Source: UBA5862 sp002408105 (GTDB lineage: Bacteria > Pseudomonadota > Gammaproteobacteria > Pseudomonadales > UBA5862). Taken from it: a stretch of DNA of 28,507 nt. Each line of letters opens with the position of its first letter. The first letter of the stretch is position 1. A model generated the notes under the pieces. It did no database searches, was not told the DNA's origin, and saw only the letters and a list, made by a program, of their open reading frames with translations. The stretch spans positions 1 through 28,507 of the forward strand of contig JAXHVB010000074.1 of the NCBI GenBank assembly GCA_034189125.1, in the 5' to 3' direction. Position numbers and translations under genes: made by a program. Of this stretch, positions 6,731 to 15,861 are shown in pieces.

Positions 6731-9115
6731 ATGTGCCCGAAAGCGTCGTCATCGCCCCTCCGCAGCACTGACCTGGACGCCCTGGACCGCTATTGGCGCG
6801 CCGCGAACTACTTGTCCGTTGGACAAATCTACTTGTTGGACAACCCCCTGCTGCGCGATCCACTCCAACTGCGCCACATCAAACCGCGCTTGCTCGGCCA
6901 TTGGGGCACGACGCCCGGGCTCAACTTTGTGTATGTCCACCTGAACCGAATCATACGCCGCGATGCGCGTTCGCTGATCTACCTCGCTGGACCGGGCCAT
7001 GGTGGACCGGCAATGGTGGCAAACACCTACCTGGAAGGCAGCTACAGCGAGCGATACCCCAACATCACCCAGGACGCCGACGGAATGCGCGCACTGTTTC
7101 GCCAGTTCTCCTTTCCTGGCGGCATTCCGAGCCACGTTGCCCCTCAAGTGCCAGGCTCGATCCACGAAGGCGGTGAACTTGGGTATTCACTCGCCCATGC
7201 CTTTGGCGCAGTGCTCGACAATCCCGACCTGGTGGCGTGCTGTGTCGTCGGAGATGGAGAAGCAGAAACAGGCCCGCTCGCAACCGCCTGGCATTCAAAC
7301 AAATTCCTGAACCCCAAGACCGACGGCGCTGTGTTGCCGATTTTGCACTTGAATGGCTACAAGATCGCCAACCCCACCCTACTGGCCCGCATACCCCAAG
7401 AGGAACTCGAGCAGCTGCTGCGCGGCTACGGGTACTCGCCATGGTTTGTGGAGGGCGATGCTCCCGAGGCCGTCCATCAACAAATGGCCGCCACTTTGGA
7501 CGGGGTGTTCGCCGAAATCGACAACATATGGCAACAGCACCGCTCGGGTTCAGCTGCCGACACCCGTCCGATCTGGCCGATGATCGTTCTTCGCACCCCC
7601 AAGGGTTGGACCGGACCGAAAACCGTAGACGGACAGAAAACTGAAGGCTCCTGGCGCTCGCACCAAGTGCCCCTCAGCGATCTTCAACAACACCCTGAAC
7701 GCGTGGCTGATCTCGAGCGCTGGATGCGCAGCTACCAACCTGAGTCGCTCTTTGATACACAGGGTCGGCTTCTAAAGCCCCTGCAGGACCTGGCGCCCAA
7801 GGGCGATTTGCGCATGGGAATGAACCCACACAGCAATGGCGGACAATTGCTCCGCGACTTGCACTTGCCGGACTTTCGCCAGTATGCGCTCCCTGTCGAC
7901 CACCCTGGCAAGGGACTCGGCGAGTCGATGCGCGCCCTGGGCGCCTACCTGCGCGACACCGTCAAAGAGAACCCCACCAACTTTCGGCTGGTGTCGCCGG
8001 ATGAACTCGCTTCAAACCGGCTCGGCGCCGTTTTCGAGGTCACAGACCGGGTCTGGGCTGGCGAGCGCCTGCCCGAAGATGACCACCTCGCACCCGCCGG
8101 TCGGGTGATGGAAATTCTCTCAGAGCACAGCTGTCAGGGCTGGCTTGAAGGCTACCTGCTCACCGGGCGCCATGGGGTATTCCCCTGCTATGAGGCCTTT
8201 ATTCACATCGTGGACTCGATGTTCAACCAACACGCCAAATGGCTGAAGGTGACGCAAAAAGAGATTCCCTGGCGACGCCCCATCGCTTCGCTCAACTACA
8301 TTCTGAGCTCTCACGTTTGGCGCCAGGACCACAACGGCTTCTCCCATCAGGACCCTGGATTCATCGACCACGTGGTCAACAAAAAGGCCGATGTGATTCG
8401 CGTGTACCTGCCCCCCGATGCCAACTGCTTGCTGCATGTGGTGGACCACTGCCTGCGCAGCCGCGATTTGGTCAATGTGATCGTTGCGGGCAAGCAACCT
8501 CAGCACCAGTGGTTGGACATGCCAAGCGCGGTTCGCCACTGTTCGGCCGGTATCGGAATCTGGGAGTGGGCCAGCAACGATGCAGGGGACACACCGGACG
8601 TGGTCATGGGCTGCGCAGGCGACGTACCGACGCTCGAAACCTTGGCGGCAGTCTCGATTCTGCGCAAGGCGCTGCCGGATCTGCGCATTCGCGTGGTCAA
8701 CGTGGTCGATCTAATGACACTGCAACCTCACGAGGAGCACCCCCGGGGCCTTACGGATGCGGCTTTTGATGCCCTGTTCACCCAAGACCGGCCCATCCTG
8801 TTTGCCTACCACGGTTACCCCTGGCTGATTCACCGGCTCAGCTATCGGCGCACCAACCACCACAACCTGCACGTGCGTGGCTACAAAGAGGAAGGCACCA
8901 CCACCACACCCTTCGACATGGTGGTGATGAATGACCTCGACCGGTTCCACCTGGTCATTGATGTCATCGACCGCGTGCCGGGCCTCGGCTCCAAAGCTGC
9001 GTACCTTCGTCAGGCCATGCGGGATCGACTCACCGACCACCGAGATTACATTCGCAGCGAAGGCCAGGACTTCCCAGAAATACGTGAGTGGCGTTGGCCC
9101 AAAACGCTCGAATAA
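6731..9115 (+). CDS. xfp: Xylulose-5-phosphate/fructose-6-phosphate phosphoketolase
   Basis: A 794-residue thiamine-diphosphate enzyme that splits xylulose-5-phosphate (and often fructose-6-phosphate) with phosphate into acetyl-phosphate plus glyceraldehyde-3-phosphate or erythrose-4-phosphate. Length is normal for the family. Signatures: YLAGPGHGGPAM, EGGELGYSLAHAFGA, and the cofactor motif GDGEAETG from G174 with the metal-binding Asn in NKFLNP. Further family segments are LHLNGYKIANPT, RTPKGWTGPK, and HSCQGWLEGYLLTGRHG with FPCYEAF in the pyrimidine domain. The start is ATG at 6731, with GAGGT at 6718-6722 overlapping the end of ackA, so the two are almost certainly one transcript and possibly coupled. 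Whether fructose-6-phosphate is used cannot be read from sequence, but the neighbouring transaldolase suits a cycling pathway. Confidence 0.96.
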   Translation: MCPKASSSPLRSTDLDALDRYWRAANYLSVGQIYLLDNPLLRDPLQLRHIKPRLLGHWGTTPGLNFVYVHLNRIIRRDARSLIYLAGPGHGGPAMVANTYLEGSYSERYPNITQDADGMRALFRQFSFPGGIPSHVAPQVPGSIHEGGELGYSLAHAFGAVLDNPDLVACCVVGDGEAETGPLATAWHSNKFLNPKTDGAVLPILHLNGYKIANPTLLARIPQEELEQLLRGYGYSPWFVEGDAPEAVHQQMAATLDGVFAEIDNIWQQHRSGSAADTRPIWPMIVLRTPKGWTGPKTVDGQKTEGSWRSHQVPLSDLQQHPERVADLERWMRSYQPESLFDTQGRLLKPLQDLAPKGDLRMGMNPHSNGGQLLRDLHLPDFRQYALPVDHPGKGLGESMRALGAYLRDTVKENPTNFRLVSPDELASNRLGAVFEVTDRVWAGERLPEDDHLAPAGRVMEILSEHSCQGWLEGYLLTGRHGVFPCYEAFIHIVDSMFNQHAKWLKVTQKEIPWRRPIASLNYILSSHVWRQDHNGFSHQDPGFIDHVVNKKADVIRVYLPPDANCLLHVVDHCLRSRDLVNVIVAGKQPQHQWLDMPSAVRHCSAGIGIWEWASNDAGDTPDVVMGCAGDVPTLETLAAVSILRKALPDLRIRVVNVVDLMTLQPHEEHPRGLTDAAFDALFTQDRPILFAYHGYPWLIHRLSYRRTNHHNLHVRGYKEEGTTTTPFDMVVMNDLDRFHLVIDVIDRVPGLGSKAAYLRQAMRDRLTDHRDYIRSEGQDFPEIREWRWPKTLE

Positions 9116-9173
9116 AGCGCCAAAAAGCGCACCGAGCACCGCGTCTACCCCCCACCCCCAACCGGAGTCCTGT

Positions 9174-10298
9174 ATGTCAACCGAACCCTCCAATCCCCTG
9201 GTGCGCCTCCATGCACTCGGACAGCGCTTGTGGCTGGACTACATTCGCCGGGACCTGATTCAAGAGGGGCAGCTATTGCGAATGATTGAAGAGGACCGCA
9301 TTGCAGGGGTCACATCGAACCCCAGCATCTTTGAGAACGCCATCACCCGGCACAGCCACTACGATGAGGCCACCGCCGCCCTGCTGGCTGAAGGGGTCTC
9401 CAGCGCTGAGGGCCTCTATACCGCAATCACCCAGGACGACATCCGCGGTGCAGCCGATGTGTTTCGACCACTGTGGACCGCCAGCCAGGGCAAAGACGGC
9501 TATGTCAGTTTGGAGGTTTCTCCTCACCTGGCTCACAACACGGAAGCAACCATCAACGAGGCACGGCGACTCTGGCGTTCGGTCGATCGCCCCAACCTGA
9601 TGGTGAAGGTGCCCGGCACCACCGCGGGGCTGCCTGCATTGACCGCGCTGATCGCCGAAGGCATCAACGTCAATGTCACCTTGCTGTTCAGTGTGGAGCG
9701 CTACCGTTCAGTGCACGAGGCCTTCGTGGCGGGACTTGAGCATCGCCGCGACCAGAACTTGCCACTCGACGGCGTGGCCTCGGTGGCCAGTTTCTTCATC
9801 AGCCGCATCGATGCCCTGATCGATCCACAGCTTCCGAATGACTCGGCGCTGCGTGGAAAAACTGCAATCGCCAGTGCTGGAAGCGCGTACCTCGAACACC
9901 TCGCCATGATCGAGTCGCCCCGCTGGCAAGACCTGGAACACAACCATGGCGCCATGCCCCAGCGCCTGCTGTGGGCTTCAACGTCCACCAAGAATCCAAA
10001 CTACCCGGACACCAAGTATGTGGATGCGCTGATTGCCCCCAACACGGTCAACACACTCCCGCCGGCGACGCTGGATGCCTATCGAGATCATGGCGATCCA
10101 GCATTGCGCCTGGCGAGCGAGGCACGCGGTGCGCCGGCCCTGCTGCGCGAGTTGGCGGAGAGCGGAATCGACCTTGAAGCCGCCTGTGCACAGCTCGAAC
10201 AAGCAGGTGTGGACCAGTTCATCCAAGCCCACGACCGGCTGCTGGGAGCGTTGGACGCCATCGTCCGCGAGGCACGGGGTCAAACCAATTTAAACTGA
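9174..10298 (+). CDS. tal: Transaldolase, long (mycobacterial/cyanobacterial-like) type
   Basis: A 374-residue class I aldolase that moves dihydroxyacetone units between sugar phosphates. Motifs: GVTSNPSIFENAI near the N-terminus, VSLEVSPHLAHNT, NLMVKVPGT with the Schiff-base lysine K145, GINVNVTLLFSVERY, VASFFISRID, and LLWASTSTKNPNYPDTKYVDALIAPNTVNT. The length and the DTKYV/APNTVNT segment fit the longer bacterial subfamily. The frame stays open upstream into xfp, but ATG at 9174 with GGAG at 9164-9167 marks the start. It closes the glgP-ackA-xfp-tal run. With phosphoketolase it would recycle erythrose-4-phosphate and complete a phosphoketolase cycle. Its last 19 bases overlap the convergent chemoreceptor gene. 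Confidence 0.94.
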   Translation: MSTEPSNPLVRLHALGQRLWLDYIRRDLIQEGQLLRMIEEDRIAGVTSNPSIFENAITRHSHYDEATAALLAEGVSSAEGLYTAITQDDIRGAADVFRPLWTASQGKDGYVSLEVSPHLAHNTEATINEARRLWRSVDRPNLMVKVPGTTAGLPALTALIAEGINVNVTLLFSVERYRSVHEAFVAGLEHRRDQNLPLDGVASVASFFISRIDALIDPQLPNDSALRGKTAIASAGSAYLEHLAMIESPRWQDLEHNHGAMPQRLLWASTSTKNPNYPDTKYVDALIAPNTVNTLPPATLDAYRDHGDPALRLASEARGAPALLRELAESGIDLEAACAQLEQAGVDQFIQAHDRLLGALDAIVREARGQTNLN

Positions 10299-12601
10299 CC
10301 CACCAAGTCGGACAGGCTCGCCGACAGTTGTTTGAGCGAGCGGGCCGCATCCGCGGCCTGGCCCGTGGCTTCGGCGGTCTGAGCGGCCACGTCATTGATG
10401 CTGACCACGCCCCGATTGATTTCCTCAGCCACCGCAGCCTGCTCCTCGGTTGCACAGGCGATCTGGGTGCTCATGGCATTGATCTGGACCACAGCCTCGG
10501 TCAGCTCGCTGAAACTCCCGTCCACCGACTCGGTGGTTCCAACCACCGCCGTCGCGGTAGCCTGGTTCTCAGCGATCATCTCCACAGCCCGCCGGGCGCC
10601 GCCCTGCAACCGCTGAATCACCTGATCGATTTCCTTGGTCGATTCCTGAGTGCGCTGTGCCAAGCCGCGCACTTCATCGGCCACAACGGCAAACCCACGC
10701 CCGTACTCGCCGGCGCGGGCAGCTTCAATCGCCGCGTTGAGCGCGAGCAGGTTGGTTTGTTCAGCGATCTCATTGATTACATTCAACACCCTGTTGATGG
10801 CAGTGCTGTCTTGCTCCAGGGTGGCGATCACATCCACCGCCCTGGCAACCTGTTCGGCCAAGCCCTCGATCGACTGGCGCACATCGGATACCAACACCGA
10901 ACCGCGCTGCGCGCACTGCTCTGCCTCGTCTGCGGCGGTGGATGCCTGGGCGACATTGTGAGCAACCTCATGAACCGCGGTGCTCATCTCCTGCATGGCG
11001 ACCGCAATCTGCTCCGCTTGCTCCAGTTGGGACCGGCTGGCACGGCTCGATTGTTCTGCGAACACAGCGGATTGCTCCGCTGCAGCTCCCGTCTGCTCGC
11101 TGGCACCGGCCACCTGCAGCAGGCCCGCCTGGATGCGGTCCAGAGTGCAGTTCAGGCTGCTCGCAGCCTGTCCCACCTCGTCATTGCCTTTTGCTTCGGC
11201 GCGCAGACGCAGGTCCGAACTCGCGGCGACCCGTCTCAAGACGTCACTGAGCGCAACGATGGGCCCTGTGACCGTGCCCGCGAACCAGGCGCCAACAACG
11301 AGGCCCAGGACCACCATCAAAGCCGCGACCACCACCGAGCTCCACAGCAACTGTTGATTAAGTTCTCCGATGGGCGCAAAGGCTTCGGCTGCGTCAATTT
11401 CACTCAGAATGACCCAGCCAAGCCCTTCGATCGACAAGGGCGTCACCGCGGAGATGCGCTCGACACCACGAAAATCCGTAACCCTGAACACCCCAGTTTC
11501 CCCACGCAGCGCAGCATTCGCCGCCGCGTGGTCGACTTCCAGCAGACCGATGTTGCTCGCTCGCGAAGCCACTGCCGAGACCACTTCAGCTGGAGCATCC
11601 GCGGCCTCAAGCGCTGCAACGAAGGCGCCGGGCGCCTCAATCAACTGGCGCACCAGCGATCGGGTCTTGCCGTCCGAACCCACCAGAAAGGTCTCACCGG
11701 TGCCGCCGAGTCCTCGGGTGTCCCAGTGGGCATGGTGGGTCATGACCTGGTTGATGTGGTCCAGGGGCATTTGCAGAATCAGCGCGCCGATCAAGACGCC
11801 GTCGACGAACACGGGCGAACCGACGAACCCGGCCTGCTGGCCATAGGACGGACCGTAGGCGCTGAAGTCGGTCATCGCAACCCCACCTGGACGCAGCGCC
11901 ATCACCGACTGAAACGTCGTCCCAAGTCCGCTGGATGCAAAGGGACCATTCACCAGGGAAGTGGCGAAATCCAGCTCCTTGAAGACCGAGTAGAGAACAC
12001 GCCCGTTCCGGTCGACAAGGAACAGGTCGTAGAAGCCAAACCGCTCAACGAAATCGCGAAAGGTGGGATGCACGCGGGCATGTTCGGCTGCATAGGCAGA
12101 ACCGTCATTGGCGCCATTCCACAAGTGTTTTTCCCCCAGCGGATGTGGGTTGTCCACGATGAACCGCCGCTGCAGCACAGCCGCCCCTGGGGAAAGTCGA
12201 TCCAGCCACTGCTGTATCGGCGCCTCATCACCACCTGAACGACGCCGGTACTCGCGCGCGAACTGCGCCTGATAATAGCTTGCGACCATCGGTTCCATCC
12301 CGCCACGCCCTGAATCGGAAGACGCCACCAGCTGATCGTAAGCGGGCCCAAACGTTGATAGACCGTGAATCACCTCTTCGGTTGTTGCCAGGTGCGCCGC
12401 GTGCTGACGGATCTCGCCGAAGTAGTCTTCAATCTGGTCTTTGGTCAAGTCACGTGCAGCGATGAGGCGGGCTTCGGTCAACTCAACGAGGGCGGCGTCA
12501 CTTGAGCGCTGCGCCAAAAGTCCAAGCGTGATGCTGGCGATCAAGGCGGGAACACAAAACATCAACACCGCACCGACGCGAATTTTTTTTCGCAGCGACA
12601 T
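10280..12601 (-). CDS. Methyl-accepting chemotaxis protein with large periplasmic sensor
   Basis: A 773-residue transmembrane chemoreceptor. The first membrane helix is at about residues 10-29. A periplasmic region of roughly 380 residues follows, large enough for a double Cache-type ligand domain (FYDLFLVDRNGRVLYSV and GTGETFLVGSDG are typical Cache strands). The second helix is at about 418-442, then a HAMP segment and the methylation/signalling coiled coil. The hairpin tip that contacts CheA and CheW, with NLLALNAAIEAARAGEYGRG, lies at about 611-650, followed by the standard C-terminal half. The ligand cannot be predicted. The start is ATG at 12601 with AGGAGAG at 12614-12608. It is divergent from the monooxygenase gene (192 bases between), which could hint at taxis to that enzyme's substrate, though this is only proximity. 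Confidence 0.94.
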   Translation of the reverse strand: MSLRKKIRVGAVLMFCVPALIASITLGLLAQRSSDAALVELTEARLIAARDLTKDQIEDYFGEIRQHAAHLATTEEVIHGLSTFGPAYDQLVASSDSGRGGMEPMVASYYQAQFAREYRRRSGGDEAPIQQWLDRLSPGAAVLQRRFIVDNPHPLGEKHLWNGANDGSAYAAEHARVHPTFRDFVERFGFYDLFLVDRNGRVLYSVFKELDFATSLVNGPFASSGLGTTFQSVMALRPGGVAMTDFSAYGPSYGQQAGFVGSPVFVDGVLIGALILQMPLDHINQVMTHHAHWDTRGLGGTGETFLVGSDGKTRSLVRQLIEAPGAFVAALEAADAPAEVVSAVASRASNIGLLEVDHAAANAALRGETGVFRVTDFRGVERISAVTPLSIEGLGWVILSEIDAAEAFAPIGELNQQLLWSSVVVAALMVVLGLVVGAWFAGTVTGPIVALSDVLRRVAASSDLRLRAEAKGNDEVGQAASSLNCTLDRIQAGLLQVAGASEQTGAAAEQSAVFAEQSSRASRSQLEQAEQIAVAMQEMSTAVHEVAHNVAQASTAADEAEQCAQRGSVLVSDVRQSIEGLAEQVARAVDVIATLEQDSTAINRVLNVINEIAEQTNLLALNAAIEAARAGEYGRGFAVVADEVRGLAQRTQESTKEIDQVIQRLQGGARRAVEMIAENQATATAVVGTTESVDGSFSELTEAVVQINAMSTQIACATEEQAAVAEEINRGVVSINDVAAQTAEATGQAADAARSLKQLSASLSDLVGQFKLV

Positions 12602-12793
12602 TCAAGGCTCTCCTAGGAACGTGAACGGCCAAGATAATCTGACCTCCATCAAACCTAGCACAGGCCCAGCTCGCCACCAGAAGCAGCAGCCGAACAAACC
12701 CAATAACCGCAGGTAGACCTGAACCCATTCAGAGCGCACTATTTCCTAGAACCCAGGCGTTGACCAACCAAAAACAACAACAAGGAGCAGCCC

Positions 12794-14407
12794 GTGAACG
12801 GCAACCTGTCACACCATGACGCCATCATCATCGGCGCCGGCATCGCCGGCATGTACCAATTGCTGCGGCTGCGCGAGCTCGGCCTACAGGTGCAGGTGTT
12901 CGAAACCGGAGACAACGTCGGTGGCACCTGGTACTGGAATCGGTATCCGGGGGCGCGCTTCGACTCAGAGAGCTACAGCTACGGCTACTCTTTCTCCCCC
13001 GAACTGCTCGACGAGTGGGAGTGGAGCGAGCACTTTGCCGCCCAACCCGAGACGCTGCGCTACCTGAACACCGTGGCGGACAAATTCGATCTGCGCAAAG
13101 ACATCCGATTCAACGCTCGGGTGACCGAGGCCGTGTTCAACGAGCCTGAAGCCCGGTGGGAAATCGCCACCGAGGATGGCAAGCGGGCTTCGGCCCCCTT
13201 TCTGATCACTGCGGTGGGTCCGCTCTCAGCCCCGACACTCCCCAACGTCGAGGGCATCGACGACTTCGGCGGGTTTTCCTGCCACACCGCCCGTTGGCCC
13301 AAGGAACCGGTGGAATTTGGCGGCAAGCGGGTCGGCGTGATCGGAACCGGCGCCTCGGGGGTGCAAACCATTCAGGAAGTTGCAAAGACCGCAGCCAAGC
13401 TCTATGTGTTTCAGCGCACCCCGAACTGGTGTGCGCCGCTGAACAACAGCAAAATCACCACAGAAGAACAACGGAACATCAAGGCCAGCTATCCAGAGAT
13501 CTTTCGCAAGTGCCGTCAAACCAACGGCTGTTTTCTCCACCAGTCGGACCCACGCAACACCTTTGAGGTCAGTCCGGAGGAGCGCCTTGCCCACTATGAA
13601 TCACTGTATGCAGCGCCAGGGTTCGGCATCTGGGTGGGCAGTTTCGCCGATACCCTAATCGACGAGGCAGCCAACGCTGAGATGAGCGCATTCGTCGCCG
13701 ATAAGATTCGCTCGCGGGTCAAGGACCCGAAAGTTGCCGAACAACTGATCCCCACCAACCATGGTTTCGGAACCCGCCGGGTTCCCCTGGAAACGAACTA
13801 CTATGAGGTTTACAACCAGGACAACGTTCATCTGGTGGACCTGCGGCAAACCCCACTCGAGTGTGTCACAGCCACAGGGATCCAAACGAGCACGACCCAC
13901 TACCCGCTCGACATGATTGTCTATGCGACCGGGTTCGATGCTGTCACCGGTGCCCTGGACCGCATCGACATCCGTGGTCGCGGCGGCGTCAAACTGGCCG
14001 ATAAGTGGGCTGACCGCGTCAGCACCTACCTGGGCATCCAAACCCGGGGATTCCCCAACCTGTTCACCTTGGTGGGTCCGCAAAACACGGCCACCCTCTG
14101 CAACATCCCGCGCTGCATCGAACAAAATGTGGACTGGGTGACAGCGGCTGTGGACCACCTGCGCCAACACGGCCACCGGCAGATGGAGCCGAGGGCCGAG
14201 TCGGAAGAGGAATGGACCTGTACCGCCGAAGCCATGATGCAGATGTCGCTGTTCATGAAGGTCAACTCCTGGATCTCCGGCGTCAACCTCAACGTGCCTG
14301 GCAAGGAACAACCGCGCTGCGTGGTGTACCCGGGCGGCGCGCCCGCGTACCGAACGCAGTGTGACGCCGAAGCCGCAGGCGGCTACACGGGTTTTTCACT
14401 CAGCTAG
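12794..14407 (+). CDS. Flavin-containing monooxygenase, Baeyer-Villiger type I
   Basis: A 537-residue FAD- and NADPH-dependent enzyme predicted to insert oxygen into ketones to give esters or lactones. The FAD Rossmann motif GAGIAG is at residues 14-19, and the NADPH motif GTGASG at 184-189. Between them FGGFSCHTARWP (158-169) fits the Baeyer-Villiger fingerprint F-x-G-x(3)-H-x(3)-W-P exactly. NVGGTWYWNRYPGARFDSES is the usual segment of cyclohexanone/phenylacetone monooxygenase relatives, and length is normal for them. The start is GTG at 12794, with AAGGAG at 12782-12787. A small membrane-protein gene follows after 36 bases. Substrate is unknown; cyclic ketones, steroids and aryl ketones are all used in the family. 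Confidence 0.93.
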   Translation: MNGNLSHHDAIIIGAGIAGMYQLLRLRELGLQVQVFETGDNVGGTWYWNRYPGARFDSESYSYGYSFSPELLDEWEWSEHFAAQPETLRYLNTVADKFDLRKDIRFNARVTEAVFNEPEARWEIATEDGKRASAPFLITAVGPLSAPTLPNVEGIDDFGGFSCHTARWPKEPVEFGGKRVGVIGTGASGVQTIQEVAKTAAKLYVFQRTPNWCAPLNNSKITTEEQRNIKASYPEIFRKCRQTNGCFLHQSDPRNTFEVSPEERLAHYESLYAAPGFGIWVGSFADTLIDEAANAEMSAFVADKIRSRVKDPKVAEQLIPTNHGFGTRRVPLETNYYEVYNQDNVHLVDLRQTPLECVTATGIQTSTTHYPLDMIVYATGFDAVTGALDRIDIRGRGGVKLADKWADRVSTYLGIQTRGFPNLFTLVGPQNTATLCNIPRCIEQNVDWVTAAVDHLRQHGHRQMEPRAESEEEWTCTAEAMMQMSLFMKVNSWISGVNLNVPGKEQPRCVVYPGGAPAYRTQCDAEAAGGYTGFSLS

Positions 14408-14443
14408 TGCGCAGCCAAACAGTATTGAATGGAGAATGGAGGC

Positions 14444-15124
14444 ATGTCGCAGTTGCGCAACCACTGGCAAATCGGCCTCGCACTGACACTGACTGCCCTG
14501 TGGCTGCTGCTCGGTGCCCACTACATCATCAACGTCGTCGGTTGGGCCCGGTTCGTACAGCAGCCGGCTGACGCCATCGGCGGGTTTCTGGAAGGCAGTT
14601 TCGCACCCCTGGCCTTTTTGTGGCTCGTGGTCGGGTACTTCATCCAACAGCGCGCCCTCAAAGAAAACACCAAGGTCATCGAGCAGCAAGCCCGTCAGTC
14701 GCACCGTGACAGCTTCGTCAATACGTCCAATCTGGTCATGCGCGAACTTGGGGTGATCGCGGGATTCTTGTACATCTCAAGCCAAGGCCCGACGGGCAGC
14801 AACCGGCACACGGACAGCGAACTCAACGGGATGTGGAACCAGCTGGCCGCGGGCAACGACGCGGTGTTCTTGATTTTGCTTCTGCAGATGGACGCCGCGA
14901 ATTTCGAGCCCAACGAATATGGCGAGTTGTACTTCGGCACAGAGGTCCGGCGGAAACACGCGGAGAACTTCATGTGCGCCTTCGAAAAGCTGCTCCGCCA
15001 AGCCAGGGAGGTGGACATCGATGGGCTGATCCAGGATGCCCTGATCGTCGGCACCGCCCAGGGTCTGTTCTACCAGCGCCTGCAGGCAACAGCCCGCACC
15101 GCTCAGGGTGCAATCAATTCCTGA
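14444..15124 (+). CDS. Small membrane protein of unknown function
   Basis: A 226-residue protein I do not recognise. Two hydrophobic segments (about residues 10-33 and 50-68) are followed by a hydrophilic, probably cytoplasmic part starting KENTKVIEQQARQSHRDSF, which may form a coiled coil. Near the C-terminus comes a run of charged helices. ATG at 14444 is preferred because GGAGA at 14431-14435 sits eight bases upstream; ATG at 14429, five codons earlier, has no ribosome-binding site. The gene lies 36 bases after the monooxygenase and probably shares its transcript. Its last 22 bases overlap the convergent ppk2 gene. No function can be assigned. Confidence 0.75.
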   Translation: MSQLRNHWQIGLALTLTALWLLLGAHYIINVVGWARFVQQPADAIGGFLEGSFAPLAFLWLVVGYFIQQRALKENTKVIEQQARQSHRDSFVNTSNLVMRELGVIAGFLYISSQGPTGSNRHTDSELNGMWNQLAAGNDAVFLILLLQMDAANFEPNEYGELYFGTEVRRKHAENFMCAFEKLLRQAREVDIDGLIQDALIVGTAQGLFYQRLQATARTAQGAINS

Positions 15125-15861
15125 TCCAGATAGGCCGGGTCAAAACCAAAGAGTACGGCCGGGTCGGGCAACAGCAACTGCTCGTTTTTGTCTGGATATT
15201 CCAGCCGCGAGAGCAGGTCTTTGATCAGTGCCAAGCGGGCCACACGCTTGTTGTTGGCGTTGACCACAACCCAAGGCGCCAGCAGGTGGTCGGTGCGCGC
15301 AAGCATCGCGTTGCGCGCCGCGCTGTATTCGTCCCACAGCTCCTGGGCCCGGTCATCAATCGGACTGCGTTTCCACTGCTTGAGGGGGTCTTTGCGCCGC
15401 TCCGCCAGGCGCTCGCGCTGGGTGTCTTTGTCGATATCAAGGTAATACTTCACCAACTGGATGTCCGAGCGCACCAGCATGGATTCGAAATCAACGACCG
15501 TTTCCATGAACTCCTGGTACTCCCTGTCGCTGCAAAACCCCATGACCCGCTCAACACCCGCGCGGTTGTACCAACTGCGGTTGAACAGCACGAACTCCCC
15601 AGCCGCAGGCAGGTGCGGCACGAACCGCTGGAAGTACCAGGTTGTGCGCTCCCTGTCGGATGGCTTGCCCAGTGCCACCACCCGAGTTTCCCGCGGGCTC
15701 AGGTGGGTGATGATCCGTTTGATGGTGCTGTCCTTGCCGGCAGCATCGCGCCCTTCCAACACCACCAGCAATTTACGTTCTGAAGCGATGATCGCACGCT
15801 GGGCCTTGACCAACTCAACGTGCAGTTTTTTCAATTGTTCTTTGTAGGGGGTTTTCTTCAT
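15103..15861 (-). CDS. ppk2: Polyphosphate kinase 2 family protein
   Basis: A 252-residue single-domain PPK2, which transfers phosphate between polyphosphate and nucleoside diphosphates (usually favouring NTP formation). It has the P-loop GRDAAGKDSTIKR (residues 37-49) and the Walker B-region segment FNRSWYNRAGVERVMGF (from F93). WYFQRFVPHLP lies between these, and the lid-region segment KQWKRSPID after them. The length fits a one-domain class I-like member; nucleotide preference cannot be read. The ATG at 15861 overlaps the stop of the upstream CDF gene by four bases (ATGA), so translation is probably coupled. Polyphosphate binds metal cations, which makes the pairing with a metal exporter plausible. 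The 3' end overlaps the convergent membrane-protein gene. Confidence 0.94.
   Translation of the reverse strand: MKKTPYKEQLKKLHVELVKAQRAIIASERKLLVVLEGRDAAGKDSTIKRIITHLSPRETRVVALGKPSDRERTTWYFQRFVPHLPAAGEFVLFNRSWYNRAGVERVMGFCSDREYQEFMETVVDFESMLVRSDIQLVKYYLDIDKDTQRERLAERRKDPLKQWKRSPIDDRAQELWDEYSAARNAMLARTDHLLAPWVVVNANNKRVARLALIKDLLSRLEYPDKNEQLLLPDPAVLFGFDPAYLDQELIAP

Noticed and set aside
10328..12238. Open frame of 636 codons on the plus strand
   Set aside because: It is antisense to the chemoreceptor gene, whose signalling hairpin is unmistakable. Long antisense frames are expected at high GC.
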